Shown: positions 45,498-54,501, counted from the stretch's first letter. The stretch: 64,000 bases of DNA from Hymenobacter glacialis (GCF_001816165.1 NZ_MDZC01000047.1:1-64000); one strand, 5' to 3'. Notes: generated by a model not told the origin, from the letters alone. Made by a program: numbers and translations.

Positions 45498-48332
45498 CTA
45501 AAGCAACGTGAAGTTGAGGCGGGCGAAGTAGTAGCCGCCGTTGAAGCCAAACTGGTTGGCGTTGTACACGAAGCGGTTGCGGTTGGTGTTGTCGAGGCTG
45601 GAGCTGAAGCTAGTGGCCGGGTCTACCGAGAAGTTGTTGGGGTTGTTGCGGAGGTTCAGGCGGAACTTGTCGGGGTACACGTCGAACAGGTTGTTGGCCC
45701 CGATGGTGATGCCGAGCTGCTTGATTACCTGGGCGCTGACGGACAGGTCGGTAATCCATTTGGCCTCAAACTTCTGGTCGATGAGGGCGGCGCGGGCGGG
45801 GTCGGCGTCGCGGAATTGTACCTCCCCAAACCGCACGGTGCGCAGCTCGACGCCGAAGATGCCGTAGCCGTAGTTGGCGGCCAGGTTAATCTTGCTGCGG
45901 GGCTGGGCCGACTCGATGCGGGTGCGCTGCTGGCGGTCGAATAGCGTGTTCTGCAGGCTGGCGTTTTCGTTGATGGTGCTCGACGACGTGTTGAGGCCCT
46001 GCACTTTGGTTTCGGTGAAGTTGGCGGCCACCGTGAAGCCCAGGCGGCTCTCGCCGAAGGTGAGGCGCTCGTTGGCCACGATGTCGATGCCGCGTGTGCG
46101 GGTGTTGATGGCGTTGGCGAAGAACTGCACGCGGCTCACGTCGCGGCCGGCCAGAATCTGGTCAATCGCCGTGACCGGGGGCGTGTTGGCGGCGTTGGTT
46201 TTGGCAAACTGCGACGAGAGCACAATGCGGTCGTCGATGTCGATTTGGTAGGCGTCCACGGTCAGGGTGAGGGTGCGGGCCACACGGGCGGTGATGCCCA
46301 GGCTATAGTTCACCGATTTTTCCTGCTTGAGGGGGCCCACGCCAAAGCCCTTCTGGCCCGCGTTGCTGAAGCTGTTGCGCACAATGGGGTCGTCGTTGTT
46401 TACGGTGAGCACCTGGTTGGCAATGCCGCTCACAAACTGGGTGCTGGTGTTGGTGAAGTACCGCTGCTGCAGCGAGGGCGCCCGGAAGCCGTTGCCCACC
46501 GAGCCGCGCACGGCCAGCCCGTCGAGGATGCTGTAGCGGCCGGCCACCTGCCCGCTCACGTTGGAACCGAAGTCGCTGTAGTTCTCGGCGCGGCCGGCTA
46601 CGCGCAGCAGCAGCTTTTCGGTGATGTCACTTTCCAGGTCCACGTAGCCGGCCACGTTGGAGCGCGACTGGTCCACTTCGTCGCTGGGCTGGTAGCCCGG
46701 AAACACCTGCGCGCCCGAAGCCGTGGGCGCCCCGTTGGGGTTGGCCGTGGTCACGTTGATGCGGCGGCCGCCGTTGATGTAGGAATTCGGCTCGCCGGCA
46801 CCAATCTGGAAGCGGTCGACGCGGTATTCGCCGCCAAACGCCACGTTGAGCGTGGCCAGCGGCCCAATACCGGTGAACTTGCGCGACAAGCCCAGGTTGG
46901 TGGTGTTCTGGCTGAAATTCAGCTTGCCGGCGTAAAATTCGGTGGGGTTGCGCACGCCCGGCGCCTGCGGCAACGAGGCGTTGATGGTGTTGCTGATGTC
47001 GAAGCTCAGCTCGTTGCGGCCATAGGTGTTGCTCAGGTCGGCGGCAAAACCGCCGATGGTGGCGCGCAGGCCTGTGATGGCCGACTGGTCGTTGATGGTG
47101 GTGTTGATGAACGGCAGGAAGCCGTTGGGAAAGATGGACAGGTCGCTCTGCGCGGCCTGGTTGGCCAGGCGGTAGAAGCCGGCGGCCTTGCCAGTGCGGT
47201 GCGTCACGCCGCCCGAAACGTAAGCTTCCACGCCCCCACCCAGGCGGTAGGCCGCGTTTACAAAACCTCCGAAGTTGCGGGACTCCGAGTTGCCCACGCG
47301 CATGTTTTTGCGGTCGAAGCCGCGCTCGCGCACCAGCTGGTCGTCCTGCGCCTTGAGGTCGCGGCGCAGTTGCTCGGTGTTGGCACTGGCGGGGTAGTTG
47401 CCGCCGTTGTTGCCCAGGAACATGAGCGGGGCCGTGTCTTCGAAGGTGCGGTTGGTGTAGCCGCGGTTCAGAAACTGCCCGCTCACGTCCAGGAAGCCCT
47501 TGCCGCCCAGGCCAATTCCCACGTTGGCATCGCCCTGAAACACGCGGCCGTCGCCCTCATAGGTCTGGCCGCCGGTGGCGCTGGCCGTCACGCCGGTGGA
47601 GTCGTCTTTGAGCTGAATGTTGATAACGCCGGCAATGGCGTCGGAGCCGTAGAGCGCCGCCGCGCCCTCGCGCAGCACCTCAATGCGCTTGATGGAGGCC
47701 AGAGGAATAACATTGAGGTCGGTGCCCACGGAGCCGCGGCCCACCGTGCCGTTGATGTTGACCAGCGCCGAATTGTGGCGGCGCTTGCCGTTCACCAGCA
47801 CCAGCACCTGGTCGGGGCCCAGCCCGCGCAGGCTGGCGGGGTCCACGTGGTCGGTGCCGTCGGAAATGGCCTGGCGCGACGACTGGAACGAGGGTGCCGC
47901 GTAGGTAAGCACCTGCGACACATCAGTCTGGGCGAAGGCCTTGATTTCGCGGGCCGAAATCACGTCGACCGGGGCCGTCGTGAGGATGTTGGAGCGGCCT
48001 TCGCTGGCGCGGGAGCCGGTCACCACCACTTCGTTGAGGTCCTGCGCGGCGGTCACCAGGCGCACGTTGATGCTGCTGCGGCCGTTCACCGGAATCTGCT
48101 GGGCCGCAAAGCCAATGGCCTGCACCGTGAGCACGGCGTCAGGCTTCACCGAGAGCGAGAACTCGCCGTTGCCGCCCGTGGAAGTACCGTTGGAGGTGCC
48201 GCGCTCGAGCACCGTGGAGCCCGGCAGGGCCTCGCCCGACGCACCCGTCACCCGGCCGGTCACGGTGACATTCTGGGCATGAGCGGCCAGTCCGCTCAGC
48301 ATCAGTAGAAACATTAGTAGCAGATTTTTCAT
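45498..48332 (-). CDS. TonB-dependent receptor
   Basis: The product is 944 residues. Order: signal peptide (MKNLLLMFLLMLSGLAAHAQ), CarboxypepD_reg-like domain (about 22-95; TVTGRVTGASGEALPGSTVL), plug (about 110-230; NEVVVTGSRASEGRS, LRGLGPDQVLVLVNGKRRHN, IEVLREGAAALYGSDAIAGV), then a 22-stranded barrel ending NGGYYFARLNFTLL, the typical terminal aromatic strand. The plug motifs and the RNPxx-rich strands match the outer-membrane receptor group with the VLVNGKRRH motif. There is no SusD partner nearby, so the ligand is unknown. The upstream 80 bp are AT-rich. Confidence 0.94.
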   Translation of the reverse strand: MKNLLLMFLLMLSGLAAHAQNVTVTGRVTGASGEALPGSTVLERGTSNGTSTGGNGEFSLSVKPDAVLTVQAIGFAAQQIPVNGRSSINVRLVTAAQDLNEVVVTGSRASEGRSNILTTAPVDVISAREIKAFAQTDVSQVLTYAAPSFQSSRQAISDGTDHVDPASLRGLGPDQVLVLVNGKRRHNSALVNINGTVGRGSVGTDLNVIPLASIKRIEVLREGAAALYGSDAIAGVINIQLKDDSTGVTASATGGQTYEGDGRVFQGDANVGIGLGGKGFLDVSGQFLNRGYTNRTFEDTAPLMFLGNNGGNYPASANTEQLRRDLKAQDDQLVRERGFDRKNMRVGNSESRNFGGFVNAAYRLGGGVEAYVSGGVTHRTGKAAGFYRLANQAAQSDLSIFPNGFLPFINTTINDQSAITGLRATIGGFAADLSNTYGRNELSFDISNTINASLPQAPGVRNPTEFYAGKLNFSQNTTNLGLSRKFTGIGPLATLNVAFGGEYRVDRFQIGAGEPNSYINGGRRINVTTANPNGAPTASGAQVFPGYQPSDEVDQSRSNVAGYVDLESDITEKLLLRVAGRAENYSDFGSNVSGQVAGRYSILDGLAVRGSVGNGFRAPSLQQRYFTNTSTQFVSGIANQVLTVNNDDPIVRNSFSNAGQKGFGVGPLKQEKSVNYSLGITARVARTLTLTVDAYQIDIDDRIVLSSQFAKTNAANTPPVTAIDQILAGRDVSRVQFFANAINTRTRGIDIVANERLTFGESRLGFTVAANFTETKVQGLNTSSSTINENASLQNTLFDRQQRTRIESAQPRSKINLAANYGYGIFGVELRTVRFGEVQFRDADPARAALIDQKFEAKWITDLSVSAQVIKQLGITIGANNLFDVYPDKFRLNLRNNPNNFSVDPATSFSSSLDNTNRNRFVYNANQFGFNGGYYFARLNFTLL

Positions 48333-48759
48333 GGGGAACGTGGTTGGTGAAAGAATGTATCGATGTGTTATTTACCTGAAAAACTTTAATATTATATCAA
48401 ATACATTTAAATTAATGAGCGCACCCATTTATGCATACCGCACTTAAGGCGCGGCAGGCCGCGTTTAGAAGTCTCCAGAAGTATAAGAAAAGGGGTTTCT
48501 GCGCCCGCTGCGGCGCTTCGCAGCCACATCGGCAGTAATATGCAGCACAGCCGCCGCTCGGCAAACAGGTGTGCAGCCAGTGGTTTCATAATTCGTGACG
48601 GCTGCAGTGCGAAAGCGGCAGCATATGTGGCAGAACGCCCTGGGTGGTGGCATGGGAGCGCGCACTCCGTTATCCGAGCCAGAAGGCCCGCCATCACCCG
48701 GTTGCTATTGAGTAGCTACTTGATAATGCTGCCAGTGGCCCGGCAGTACGGCGCGGCCG
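48333..48759. other. 427-bp intergenic region
   Basis: It lies between the TonB receptor (leftward, promoter side) and the 3' end of the next minus-strand gene. The first ~90 bp are AT-rich and should contain the receptor promoter, but no clean TAnnTTTG is visible. The rest is GC-rich with short complementary segments (GCCACAT / ATGTGGC). No gene is supported. Confidence 0.5.
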
Positions 48760-49386
48760 TTAGAAATCGGCCTTCACGCCCAGCGCCAGGGTAAGTATTT
48801 TCCCAAAGCCCAATCCCCCGTTCAGGTTGCCGAAGAAACTGGCTATGTACAGGTCGTTGGTGCCCAGCTCGTAGTAGGCCGAGACCCTGCGGGGCTGTCC
48901 CGTGGCTGCCAGTGGCGGAGCCAGATACGTGACCCGGCCGCCCAGCAGGGGCCCTACGCGGGTATCCACCGAAAACCAGTAATAGTCCTTGGGGTACTGT
49001 CCCCGCACTCCGTCGTTGGCAATGCCGTGCGTGTAGCTGGCATACGCGCCCACGGTCAGGGGCAGCACCTGCACCTTCGGGGCCACTTGCAGGCGAAACG
49101 GCGAGTACATGACCTTGAGCGACGCCAGGCTGAGGGTGGAGCCGGCGTATTTCCGGGGCACATAGCCGAACAGCACATCGGTTTCGAGGCGGTTTTTGGC
49201 CAGCGCGTAGCCCGCGCCGGCAGCTACCTGCCCCAGGCCGCCGCCGGTTTGCAGCAGCAGGTGAGCAGGCCGCCACCACTTGCGGGGAGCAGGGGGCACG
49301 GCAGCGGCACTGGTATCGGGCGGGGTGGCCGCGTGAGCAGCTACTCCAGGCAACAGCAAAACGGCAAGGAGGAAGAAGCGTTTCAT
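48760..49386 (-). CDS. Putative outer-membrane protein
   Basis: I use the ATG at 49386 (MKRFFLLAVLLLPGVAAHAA), which gives a signal peptide and 208 residues. The mature part has alternating beta strands ending in GLGFGKILTLALGVKADF, as expected of a small barrel. No named family is recognised. Its ATG overlaps the stop codon of the metallophosphoesterase gene (TAATG), so translation is coupled and the two proteins probably work together at the envelope. Confidence 0.7.
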   Translation of the reverse strand: MKRFFLLAVLLLPGVAAHAATPPDTSAAAVPPAPRKWWRPAHLLLQTGGGLGQVAAGAGYALAKNRLETDVLFGYVPRKYAGSTLSLASLKVMYSPFRLQVAPKVQVLPLTVGAYASYTHGIANDGVRGQYPKDYYWFSVDTRVGPLLGGRVTYLAPPLAATGQPRRVSAYYELGTNDLYIASFFGNLNGGLGFGKILTLALGVKADF

Positions 49387-50216
49387 TAGAACCGGACCCG
49401 TTTGATGCGAAACTGCCGGTCGCCCCACATGGTCACCACCACGTAGGAATGCTCGGAAAAAGCGTCGGAATTGATGTAGGTAACGCCATCGTCGTAGTAT
49501 TCGCCGATGCGAAAGGAGTGATTGTGGCCGCTCAGGCCCAGCACCACGTTGGGGGCGGTGCCCAGCGCTTGCGCATAGGGGATTTCCAGCGTGGAGTCAA
49601 AATCGCCGTCGTCGGGCGGCACGTGCGCCATCACCACCTGCCGGCGGGCGCCATCTAGGGTGGCCAGCTGGGTTTGCAGCCAGTTAATGTCCGGCACTTT
49701 ATGGTTGAAATTGTACTCGCGGCTGTTCGTATCGATGAGCACGAACTTGGTATCGCCGTACACGAAGGAGTAGTTCAGCGGCCCGTAGACGTGCTGGTAG
49801 GCTTCGCGGCCGTTGCCCACCAGGTCGTGGTTGCCCACCACGGTCAGGTACGGCACCTTGAGGCGGCGCAGCTTCTCGTCCACCCAACGCAGTTCGCGGG
49901 CCAGCCCGAAATCGGAAACATCGCCGGCTACGAACAGAAACGAGATGCCCGGCTGTTGATTTACGCTCTTCACAAGCTCCTCGGCCTCGTCGTAGAATTT
50001 CTGCGAATCGCCGGTAAAAACAAACCGCAGGGTGTCGCCGGCAGCCAAGGGCCGGGCTTGCAGCTTGGCCAGGTTTTTTTCGGTGAGGCGGGTAAATTCC
50101 TCCGGCACGCGGTGGTCGCTGGGGCTGAATTCCAGCATGTCGCAGCCGGCCAGTCCCAGCAGGGCCACAACGGGCACTAGGCGGAACCACCGGCGCAGGG
50201 TAGCAGATAAGCACAT
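49386..50216 (-). CDS. Lipoprotein metallophosphoesterase
   Basis: I start at the ATG at 50216 (MCLSATLRRWFRLVPVVALL), which gives 276 residues and a lipobox ending GLAGC; upstream codons in frame lack a signal. Metallophosphoesterase motifs in order: FVFTGDSQ (D-x-(H) position reads Asp-Ser), FLFVAGDVSDFGL, LTVVGNHDLVGNG, VVMAHVPPDDG and VVLGLSGHNHSFRIGEYYD. It would hydrolyse a phosphoester or diphosphate in the periplasm or at the outer membrane. The first motif has Ser where the family usually has His, so the metal site may be altered. It is coupled to the downstream barrel-protein gene by a TAATG overlap. Confidence 0.88.
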   Translation of the reverse strand: MCLSATLRRWFRLVPVVALLGLAGCDMLEFSPSDHRVPEEFTRLTEKNLAKLQARPLAAGDTLRFVFTGDSQKFYDEAEELVKSVNQQPGISFLFVAGDVSDFGLARELRWVDEKLRRLKVPYLTVVGNHDLVGNGREAYQHVYGPLNYSFVYGDTKFVLIDTNSREYNFNHKVPDINWLQTQLATLDGARRQVVMAHVPPDDGDFDSTLEIPYAQALGTAPNVVLGLSGHNHSFRIGEYYDDGVTYINSDAFSEHSYVVVTMWGDRQFRIKRVRF

Positions 50217-50348
50217 AAAATATTGCCGGCACAGAGCCGGAAAGCACAGTAAATAATACCAGTAACGACTTCGCGCTGCTACTGGTTTGAAAGCAGGGCG
50301 CTTATTTGCACGCGTCCTTCGTTCCAACTCATTTCCGGCACGTGCACA

Positions 50349-50373
50349 GGAGGCCCGGCAAGCACGGGCCTCC
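50349..50373. terminator. Stem-loop downstream of the SIMPL gene
   Basis: Perfect arms GGAGGCCCG and CGGGCCTCC with a 7-nt loop lie about 85 bp past the SIMPL stop on the minus strand. There is no clear U tract. It is also in the leader region of the metallophosphoesterase gene. Confidence 0.45.
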
Positions 50374-50457
50374 CAGACATTTATAGACGCATCAACTCCC
50401 GAATCACTTTACTGACAGCACGCAGCCTTGGGCGGGCGGGCAACCGCACAATAGCCG

Positions 50458-51171
50458 CTACTTCACTTCAAATACCACGTCGTACACCGCCTGCACCTTG
50501 ATTTTGCGCAGGTTGGGGGTGGCCATATCGTTGCCGCTGCCATCGCCGCTGGCTTTGGTTTTTGACGCGTAGCCCGCCGTGCGGAATTCGGCGAGCTGGC
50601 TGTCGGCGGGGTTGTAAGGCAGTATTTCCACCAGCGTTACCACGCTGCCCAGCTGTCCGCCGGCTTGCTTCACCACAATTTGGGCTTTCTGGCGGGCGGC
50701 GGCGGCGGCCCGGCCGGCTACCTCCAGCTTGGTGGCTTCCATGCGGCTGCTTTCCAGGTTGACCACCCGCAGGTTGTCGGCGCCGGTTTGCACCAGCCGG
50801 GGAACCAGGCTGTTGAGAATGTTGGGGTTGTCAAGCGTCAGGCGGTACACTTTGACGAGGGCTACGGTGGCGTTGACGGTTTTTGCCATGCCGCCGTAGC
50901 CGCTGGCACTCAGGTCTTCGAGCACCAGTTTTTCGGCGGCGATGCCGGCCTGCTTCAGCACTTGCTGCAGGGCCTGTTCCTGCTCCTGGGTGCGGCCGCT
51001 CTCCTTCACATTGTCCGAGAACCGGTAGGTAAGCAGCAAATCCAGCTTCTCAGGGTCCAGCTCCTGCTCGGCCGTGCCGCGCACCAGAATGGTATGAGCC
51101 AGCGAAGGCGCCACTGCCTGAGCGGCCGAAAGGTGAGCGAGCGGCAGGAATAGCAGAAAAAGGCAGCGCAT
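50458..51171 (-). CDS. SIMPL domain (DUF541) periplasmic protein
   Basis: The product is 237 residues. The signal peptide is MRCLFLLFLPLAHLSAAQA. The SIMPL domain covers about 28-235: ILVRGTAEQELDPEKLDLLL at the start, VLKQAGIAAEKLVLEDLSAS, YRLTLDNPNILNSLVPRLVQ, ARQKAQIVVKQAGGQLGSVV, and KIKVQAVYDVVFEVK at the end. Members include YggE and BP26 and form periplasmic ring-shaped oligomers; the physiological role is poorly known (stress, oxidative damage). It is monocistronic with a hairpin downstream. Confidence 0.92.
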   Translation of the reverse strand: MRCLFLLFLPLAHLSAAQAVAPSLAHTILVRGTAEQELDPEKLDLLLTYRFSDNVKESGRTQEQEQALQQVLKQAGIAAEKLVLEDLSASGYGGMAKTVNATVALVKVYRLTLDNPNILNSLVPRLVQTGADNLRVVNLESSRMEATKLEVAGRAAAAARQKAQIVVKQAGGQLGSVVTLVEILPYNPADSQLAEFRTAGYASKTKASGDGSGNDMATPNLRKIKVQAVYDVVFEVK

Positions 51172-51501
51172 ATAATCGTAGAATGGGGCGTGAAGTCGGG
51201 GCTAAATGTAAAAGCACCAGGCCACTCACAACGGCAATCCGGCGCTTTTCATATGTACCCGGTATGCAAGCTGCTGCGCTACAGTAGAAACTGTTGGGCT
51301 GACACCTCACCACACAGGGATTGTACCAATCCTTCACTTTACAAAGTCGGCACCTCCCGGAAGCACACCGACTGCCGGAGTTGCCGCTCATTTGGAACAG
51401 GCGCACTACGGCCAGCCGCCCAGACCTGCCCCGCCCCTACCGGGCCCCAAGCAAATTCCCGCGAACCGGCCCAAACCCCGCCGAACCGGAAGCCCCATCA
51501 A

Positions 51502-51534
51502 TAAAAATACCCCGAAGAATCTCTCCGGGGCATT
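51502..51534 (-). terminator. Rho-independent terminator
   Basis: On the minus strand CCCCG and CGGGG arms (51530-51526 and 51514-51510) with extended pairing are followed by TATTTTTATT. It lies just downstream of the duplicated tail at 51559-51597, as if it was the original terminator of the trans-sulfuration gene. Confidence 0.75.
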
Positions 51535-51558
51535 CGTTTAAATCAACCGCTTGCATGG

Positions 51559-51597
51559 TTACCCAGTGGCCTGGGCCAGGTCCTCAATCAGGTTTTG
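51559..51597 (-). pseudogene. Fragment: duplicated 3' end of the cystathionine gamma-synthase/lyase gene
   Basis: About 36 of 41 bases match the 3' end of the gene at 52168-53307, in the same orientation. It would encode NLIEDLAQATG and a stop, against DLIEDLAQAIG in the intact gene. It is the remnant of a duplication; the 525-bp gene at 51644-52168 lies between the two copies. Confidence 0.7.
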
Positions 51598-51643
51598 GGA
51601 CTACCGCCTCCGGCGAATAGGCAGGCACACAAAGCCGGAAAAT

Positions 51644-52168
51644 TCACCAAGGCATTTTCAGCGCGTCTTCCCATTTGGTAAACGCCCCAAACCGGACTTT
51701 GGCCCGGTCATAACGCAAGGAACCGCCGGGGATGGCGCGGGCCGCGGCTTCCACTTGCCGAAAAGCAACTTTTGACGGTGCCCCGTCGAGCCCCAGAAAC
51801 ATGGCCGAAAACGCAGTGAAGCCACTATTCAACGGACCACCCATTAGGTAGAGGCCCGTCAGCCGCCACCCATTGGCCCCGCGCACCGCCCGGATTTTCG
51901 TCTGCTCCGCCAGCGTCTGCCCCTCTTCAAGTGCATGGGTTGTCACCAGGCCACGGGCCGCGTCCAGCGTATCCACCGCGAAACCGTTAAATTTTAAGTA
52001 TTCGCTCAGCGCCGCTACCACCACTTCAGGCTGGGCCGTAGTTGTTACCAGTATCACATTGGCCCGGCTGGTTGGCCCGGCGTCTGCGCGGAGCGGCTGC
52101 TGAGCCGCAGCCGGATGCGCCAGCCCCAGCAACACACTCAGTACGGCGGCAATCCAATGATTCCGCAT
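51644..52168 (-). CDS. Secreted protein of unknown function
   Basis: The product is 174 residues with a signal peptide (MRNHWIAAVLSVLLGLAHPA, cleavage near AAAQ). The mature part is alpha/beta (ANVILVTTTAQPEVVVAALS, GLVTTHALEEGQTLAEQTK, WRLTGLYLMGG) and resembles small Bacteroidota lipoprotein-like domains, but I do not recognise a family. Its ATG overlaps the stop of the trans-sulfuration gene (TAATG), so it is translated from that mRNA. It is flanked by two copies of that gene's 3' end, which suggests it was inserted into the tail of the older gene. Confidence 0.7.
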   Translation of the reverse strand: MRNHWIAAVLSVLLGLAHPAAAQQPLRADAGPTSRANVILVTTTAQPEVVVAALSEYLKFNGFAVDTLDAARGLVTTHALEEGQTLAEQTKIRAVRGANGWRLTGLYLMGGPLNSGFTAFSAMFLGLDGAPSKVAFRQVEAAARAIPGGSLRYDRAKVRFGAFTKWEDALKMPW

Positions 52169-53307
52169 TACCCAATGGCCTGGGCCAAATCCTCAATCAG
52201 GTCTTCGGCGTCTTCAATGCCCACGCTCAGGCGAATGAGCGAGTCGCTCAGGCCGGACTTGCGGCGCTGCTCGGCCGGAATGCTGGCGTGCGTCATGCTG
52301 GCGGGATGGCCGCTGAGGCTTTCCACGCCGCCCAGGCTCTCGGCCAGGGTGAAGTACTGGAACTTCTCGAGCACAGCAATGGCATCTTCTTGTTTATCAC
52401 CCTTCAGCACGAAGGAAATCATGCCGCCGAAGTCGCGCATTTGCCGGGCCGCGATGGCGTGGTTGGGGTGGTTCTCGAAGCCAGGCCAGTACACCTTTTC
52501 CACTTTGGGGTGCTGGCGCAGGTACTCGGCCACGGCGCGGCCGTTTTCGCAGTGCCGCTGCATGCGGATGTGCAGGGTTTTGAGGCCGCGCAGCACCAAG
52601 AAGCAGTCCTGGGGGCCGGGCGTGCCGCCGCAAGCGTTCTGGTAGAAGCTCAGGCGCTCGTGCAGCTCGTCGTCGTTCACCACCAGGGCCCCCATCACGG
52701 TGTCGGAGTGGCCGGCCATGTACTTGGTCAGCGAATACATCACAATGTCGGCGCCCAGGTCCATGGGCGTTTGCAGGTAGGGTGTGCTGAAGGTATTGTC
52801 CACGGCCAGCAGGGCCCCGCACTCCTTGGCCACGGCGGCCGCGGCCGCAATGTCGATGACGTTGAGCAGCGGGTTGGTGGGCGTTTCCACCCAAATCAGC
52901 TTGGTTTTCTCGTTGGCCACGGCGCGCACGGCTTCCATGTCGTGCATGGGCACAAAGTGAAATTTGATGCCGAACGGCTCGTACACTTTGGTGAAGATGC
53001 GGTAGCTGCCGCCGTAGAGGTCGTTGGTTGAAATCACCTCGTCGCCGGGCTGCAGCAGCTTGGCCACGCAGTCGATGGCGGCCATGCCGGAAGCAAAGGC
53101 TAGGCCGTGCTTGCCGTTGTCGAGCGCGGCCACGGCGTTTTGCAGCTGCGTGCGGGTGGGGTTGTGGGTGCGCGAGTACTCGTAGCCCATATTCTTACCG
53201 GGCGAGGACTGCACGTAGGTCGAGGTCTGGTAAATGGGCGTCATGATGGCCCCCGTGGCGGGGTCCGGGTGCACGCCGGCGTGGATGGCTTTGGTGGCGA
53301 ATTTCAT
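52168..53307 (-). CDS. Trans-sulfuration PLP enzyme (cystathionine gamma-synthase/lyase)
   Basis: The enzyme exchanges or eliminates at the gamma carbon in Met/Cys metabolism. I start at the ATG at 53307 (MKFATKAIHAGVHPDPATGA), which gives 379 residues, the usual length. The PLP Lys is K195 in MYSLTKYMAGHSDTVMG; FASGMAAIDC and WVETPTNPLLNVIDI are the phosphate and Asp regions, and QYFTLAESLGGVESLSGHPA precedes the C-terminal domain. MetB and MccB/CGL functions cannot be separated by sequence alone. It is followed, with a stop/start overlap, by a secreted-protein gene, and its own 3' end is duplicated downstream. Confidence 0.93.
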   Translation of the reverse strand: MKFATKAIHAGVHPDPATGAIMTPIYQTSTYVQSSPGKNMGYEYSRTHNPTRTQLQNAVAALDNGKHGLAFASGMAAIDCVAKLLQPGDEVISTNDLYGGSYRIFTKVYEPFGIKFHFVPMHDMEAVRAVANEKTKLIWVETPTNPLLNVIDIAAAAAVAKECGALLAVDNTFSTPYLQTPMDLGADIVMYSLTKYMAGHSDTVMGALVVNDDELHERLSFYQNACGGTPGPQDCFLVLRGLKTLHIRMQRHCENGRAVAEYLRQHPKVEKVYWPGFENHPNHAIAARQMRDFGGMISFVLKGDKQEDAIAVLEKFQYFTLAESLGGVESLSGHPASMTHASIPAEQRRKSGLSDSLIRLSVGIEDAEDLIEDLAQAIG

Positions 53308-53595
53308 AAGAAACGAGGCGGGAATTTGACGAAGAAATAGCAGGGCGGCCAAACCGGGGCCAGCCGCTTTGGGCCGGCAAGTTACGGAGGCCGGCCAAGG
53401 CAAAGCCCAAACGCGGGCCGAAGGTTATGTTCGGCATTTGGCCTGCCAGCGGGTTGTTATGACATGCATGCCGCCCTCCGCGTTTATCCCACCAAACAGC
53501 CAACTGGCCCCGCAGTGCGTACAGGTCCAGGCGGGGCCACCCGACGCGGAATTTTCCGCCTTTTTGTGGTCGCCCCGACCCTACCTTCGTTGCCT

Positions 53596-54318
53596 ATGAA
53601 ATTCCTGCGCGAGCTTCTTCAAAAGAACTTTTCCACCCTGTTGTCCATGCTGCTACTGGTGGCGGTGCCCATTGTGGGCAGCTCGTCGCTCACGTTCATT
53701 CTCTACCGAAACCAGCAGTTTCTGGAAAACCTCACCACCAGCCAGAGCCTGCTCTATTTCGTGCTGGTGGGCGTGGCCATGGCTTTTTCCCTGGTAAACA
53801 CCACGGCGGTGGTGCTGGTCACGGGCTTTTACCTGGGCTGGAGCGGCTTTCCGGGCATGGTGGTGGCCTACGCCCTGGCAGCCCTCACCGGCTACCAGAT
53901 AGCCACCATGCTCGACCACGGCAAAATGCTGGGCTTCCTGAGCCACTTCCCCAAGGTAGACGCGGTGATGAAAGAACTGAAAACCGACAGCTGGCAGCTC
54001 ATCTTCCTCACCCGCGTGTCGCCCGTCACCCCGTTTGCCCTCATGACGTTCGTGCTGGCCATCATGCGCGTGCGGCGCTGGCCGTTTCTGCTGGCCTCCA
54101 TTGCAGGCATGCTGCCGCGCAGCCTGTTTTTCTATTGGCTCGGCACCAAGGCGCAGGACGTTTTTGCGCTGCTCAAAGACCCCGGCACCGGCACCACCGG
54201 CAAGCTGCTGCTGTTTGTGCTGGTAGCGGCCTCGTTCTTCGGGCTCTACTACCTGTTCAACCAGGCCCTGAAACGTGCCCTCAACAAAGGCGCCGCCGCG
54301 GCGGCAAACCAAGCCTGA
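53596..54318 (+). CDS. VTT-domain (TVP38/TMEM64, DedA-like) membrane protein
   Basis: I start at the ATG at 53596 (MKFLRELLQKNFSTLLSMLL), which gives 240 residues. Hydrophobic segments at about 15-37, 55-85, 95-115, 150-175 and 195-220 alternate with short loops. The VTT signature lies in TAVVLVTGFYLGWSGFPGMV and FLTRVSPVTPFALMTFVLAI. Such proteins are lipid scramblase or transporter-like membrane proteins; the bacterial role is only partly known. A TACCTTCG box lies 6 nt before the ATG, again predicting a very short leader. Confidence 0.9.
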   Translation: MKFLRELLQKNFSTLLSMLLLVAVPIVGSSSLTFILYRNQQFLENLTTSQSLLYFVLVGVAMAFSLVNTTAVVLVTGFYLGWSGFPGMVVAYALAALTGYQIATMLDHGKMLGFLSHFPKVDAVMKELKTDSWQLIFLTRVSPVTPFALMTFVLAIMRVRRWPFLLASIAGMLPRSLFFYWLGTKAQDVFALLKDPGTGTTGKLLLFVLVAASFFGLYYLFNQALKRALNKGAAAAANQA

Positions 54319-54374
54319 TTTATAATGGTTTGCGTGTTTTGTGAAAAAATATTTGCGAAATATGTGCCCCTGGC

Positions 54375-54406
54375 TTGTGCAGCTGCATTTTTTGCTCTTA
54401 CCTTTG
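54375..54406 (+). promoter_or_regulatory. Promoter of tRNA-Arg (TTG-N21-TACCTTTG)
   Basis: The -33 TTG at 54375-54377 and the -7 TACCTTTG at 54399-54406 are 21 nt apart, a full match to the Bacteroidota housekeeping promoter. The tRNA begins 20 nt after the box. Confidence 0.85.
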
Positions 54407-54425
54407 CGGTCCCATCACGGGAAAC

Positions 54426-54499
54426 GGTTGTGTAGCTCAATTGGATAGAGCATCTGACTACGAATCAGAAGGTTTAAGGTTCGACTCCTTACACGACCA
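54426..54499 (+). tRNA. tRNA-Arg, anticodon ACG
   Basis: The 74-nt cloverleaf is complete: acceptor GGTTGTG/CACGACC (one G-T pair), D arm GCTC/GAGC, anticodon stem TCTGA/TCAGA with loop CTACGAA (anticodon ACG), and T arm TAAGG/CCTTA with loop TTCGACT. CCA is not encoded. A34 would become inosine and read CGU, CGC and CGA. A strong terminator follows at once, so it is a single-gene unit. Confidence 0.96.
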
Positions 54500-54501
54500 C
54501 G

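Larger units (their letters stand above)
51172..51643. other. 472-bp intergenic region with a terminator and a gene fragment
   Basis: The part 51172-51500 shows no gene, RNA or repeat I can support. A terminator hairpin lies at 51502-51534 and a 41-bp copy of the end of the trans-sulfuration gene lies at 51559-51597; both are listed separately. Confidence 0.6.

Noticed and set aside
46245..48308. 687-residue + strand frame opposite the TonB receptor
   Set aside because: Same reason: composition typical of an antisense frame; the minus strand is a complete receptor with plug and last barrel strand.
54426..54499. Integration site at tRNA-Arg
   Set aside because: No integrase gene, no duplicated tRNA 3' end and no change in gene content on either side.
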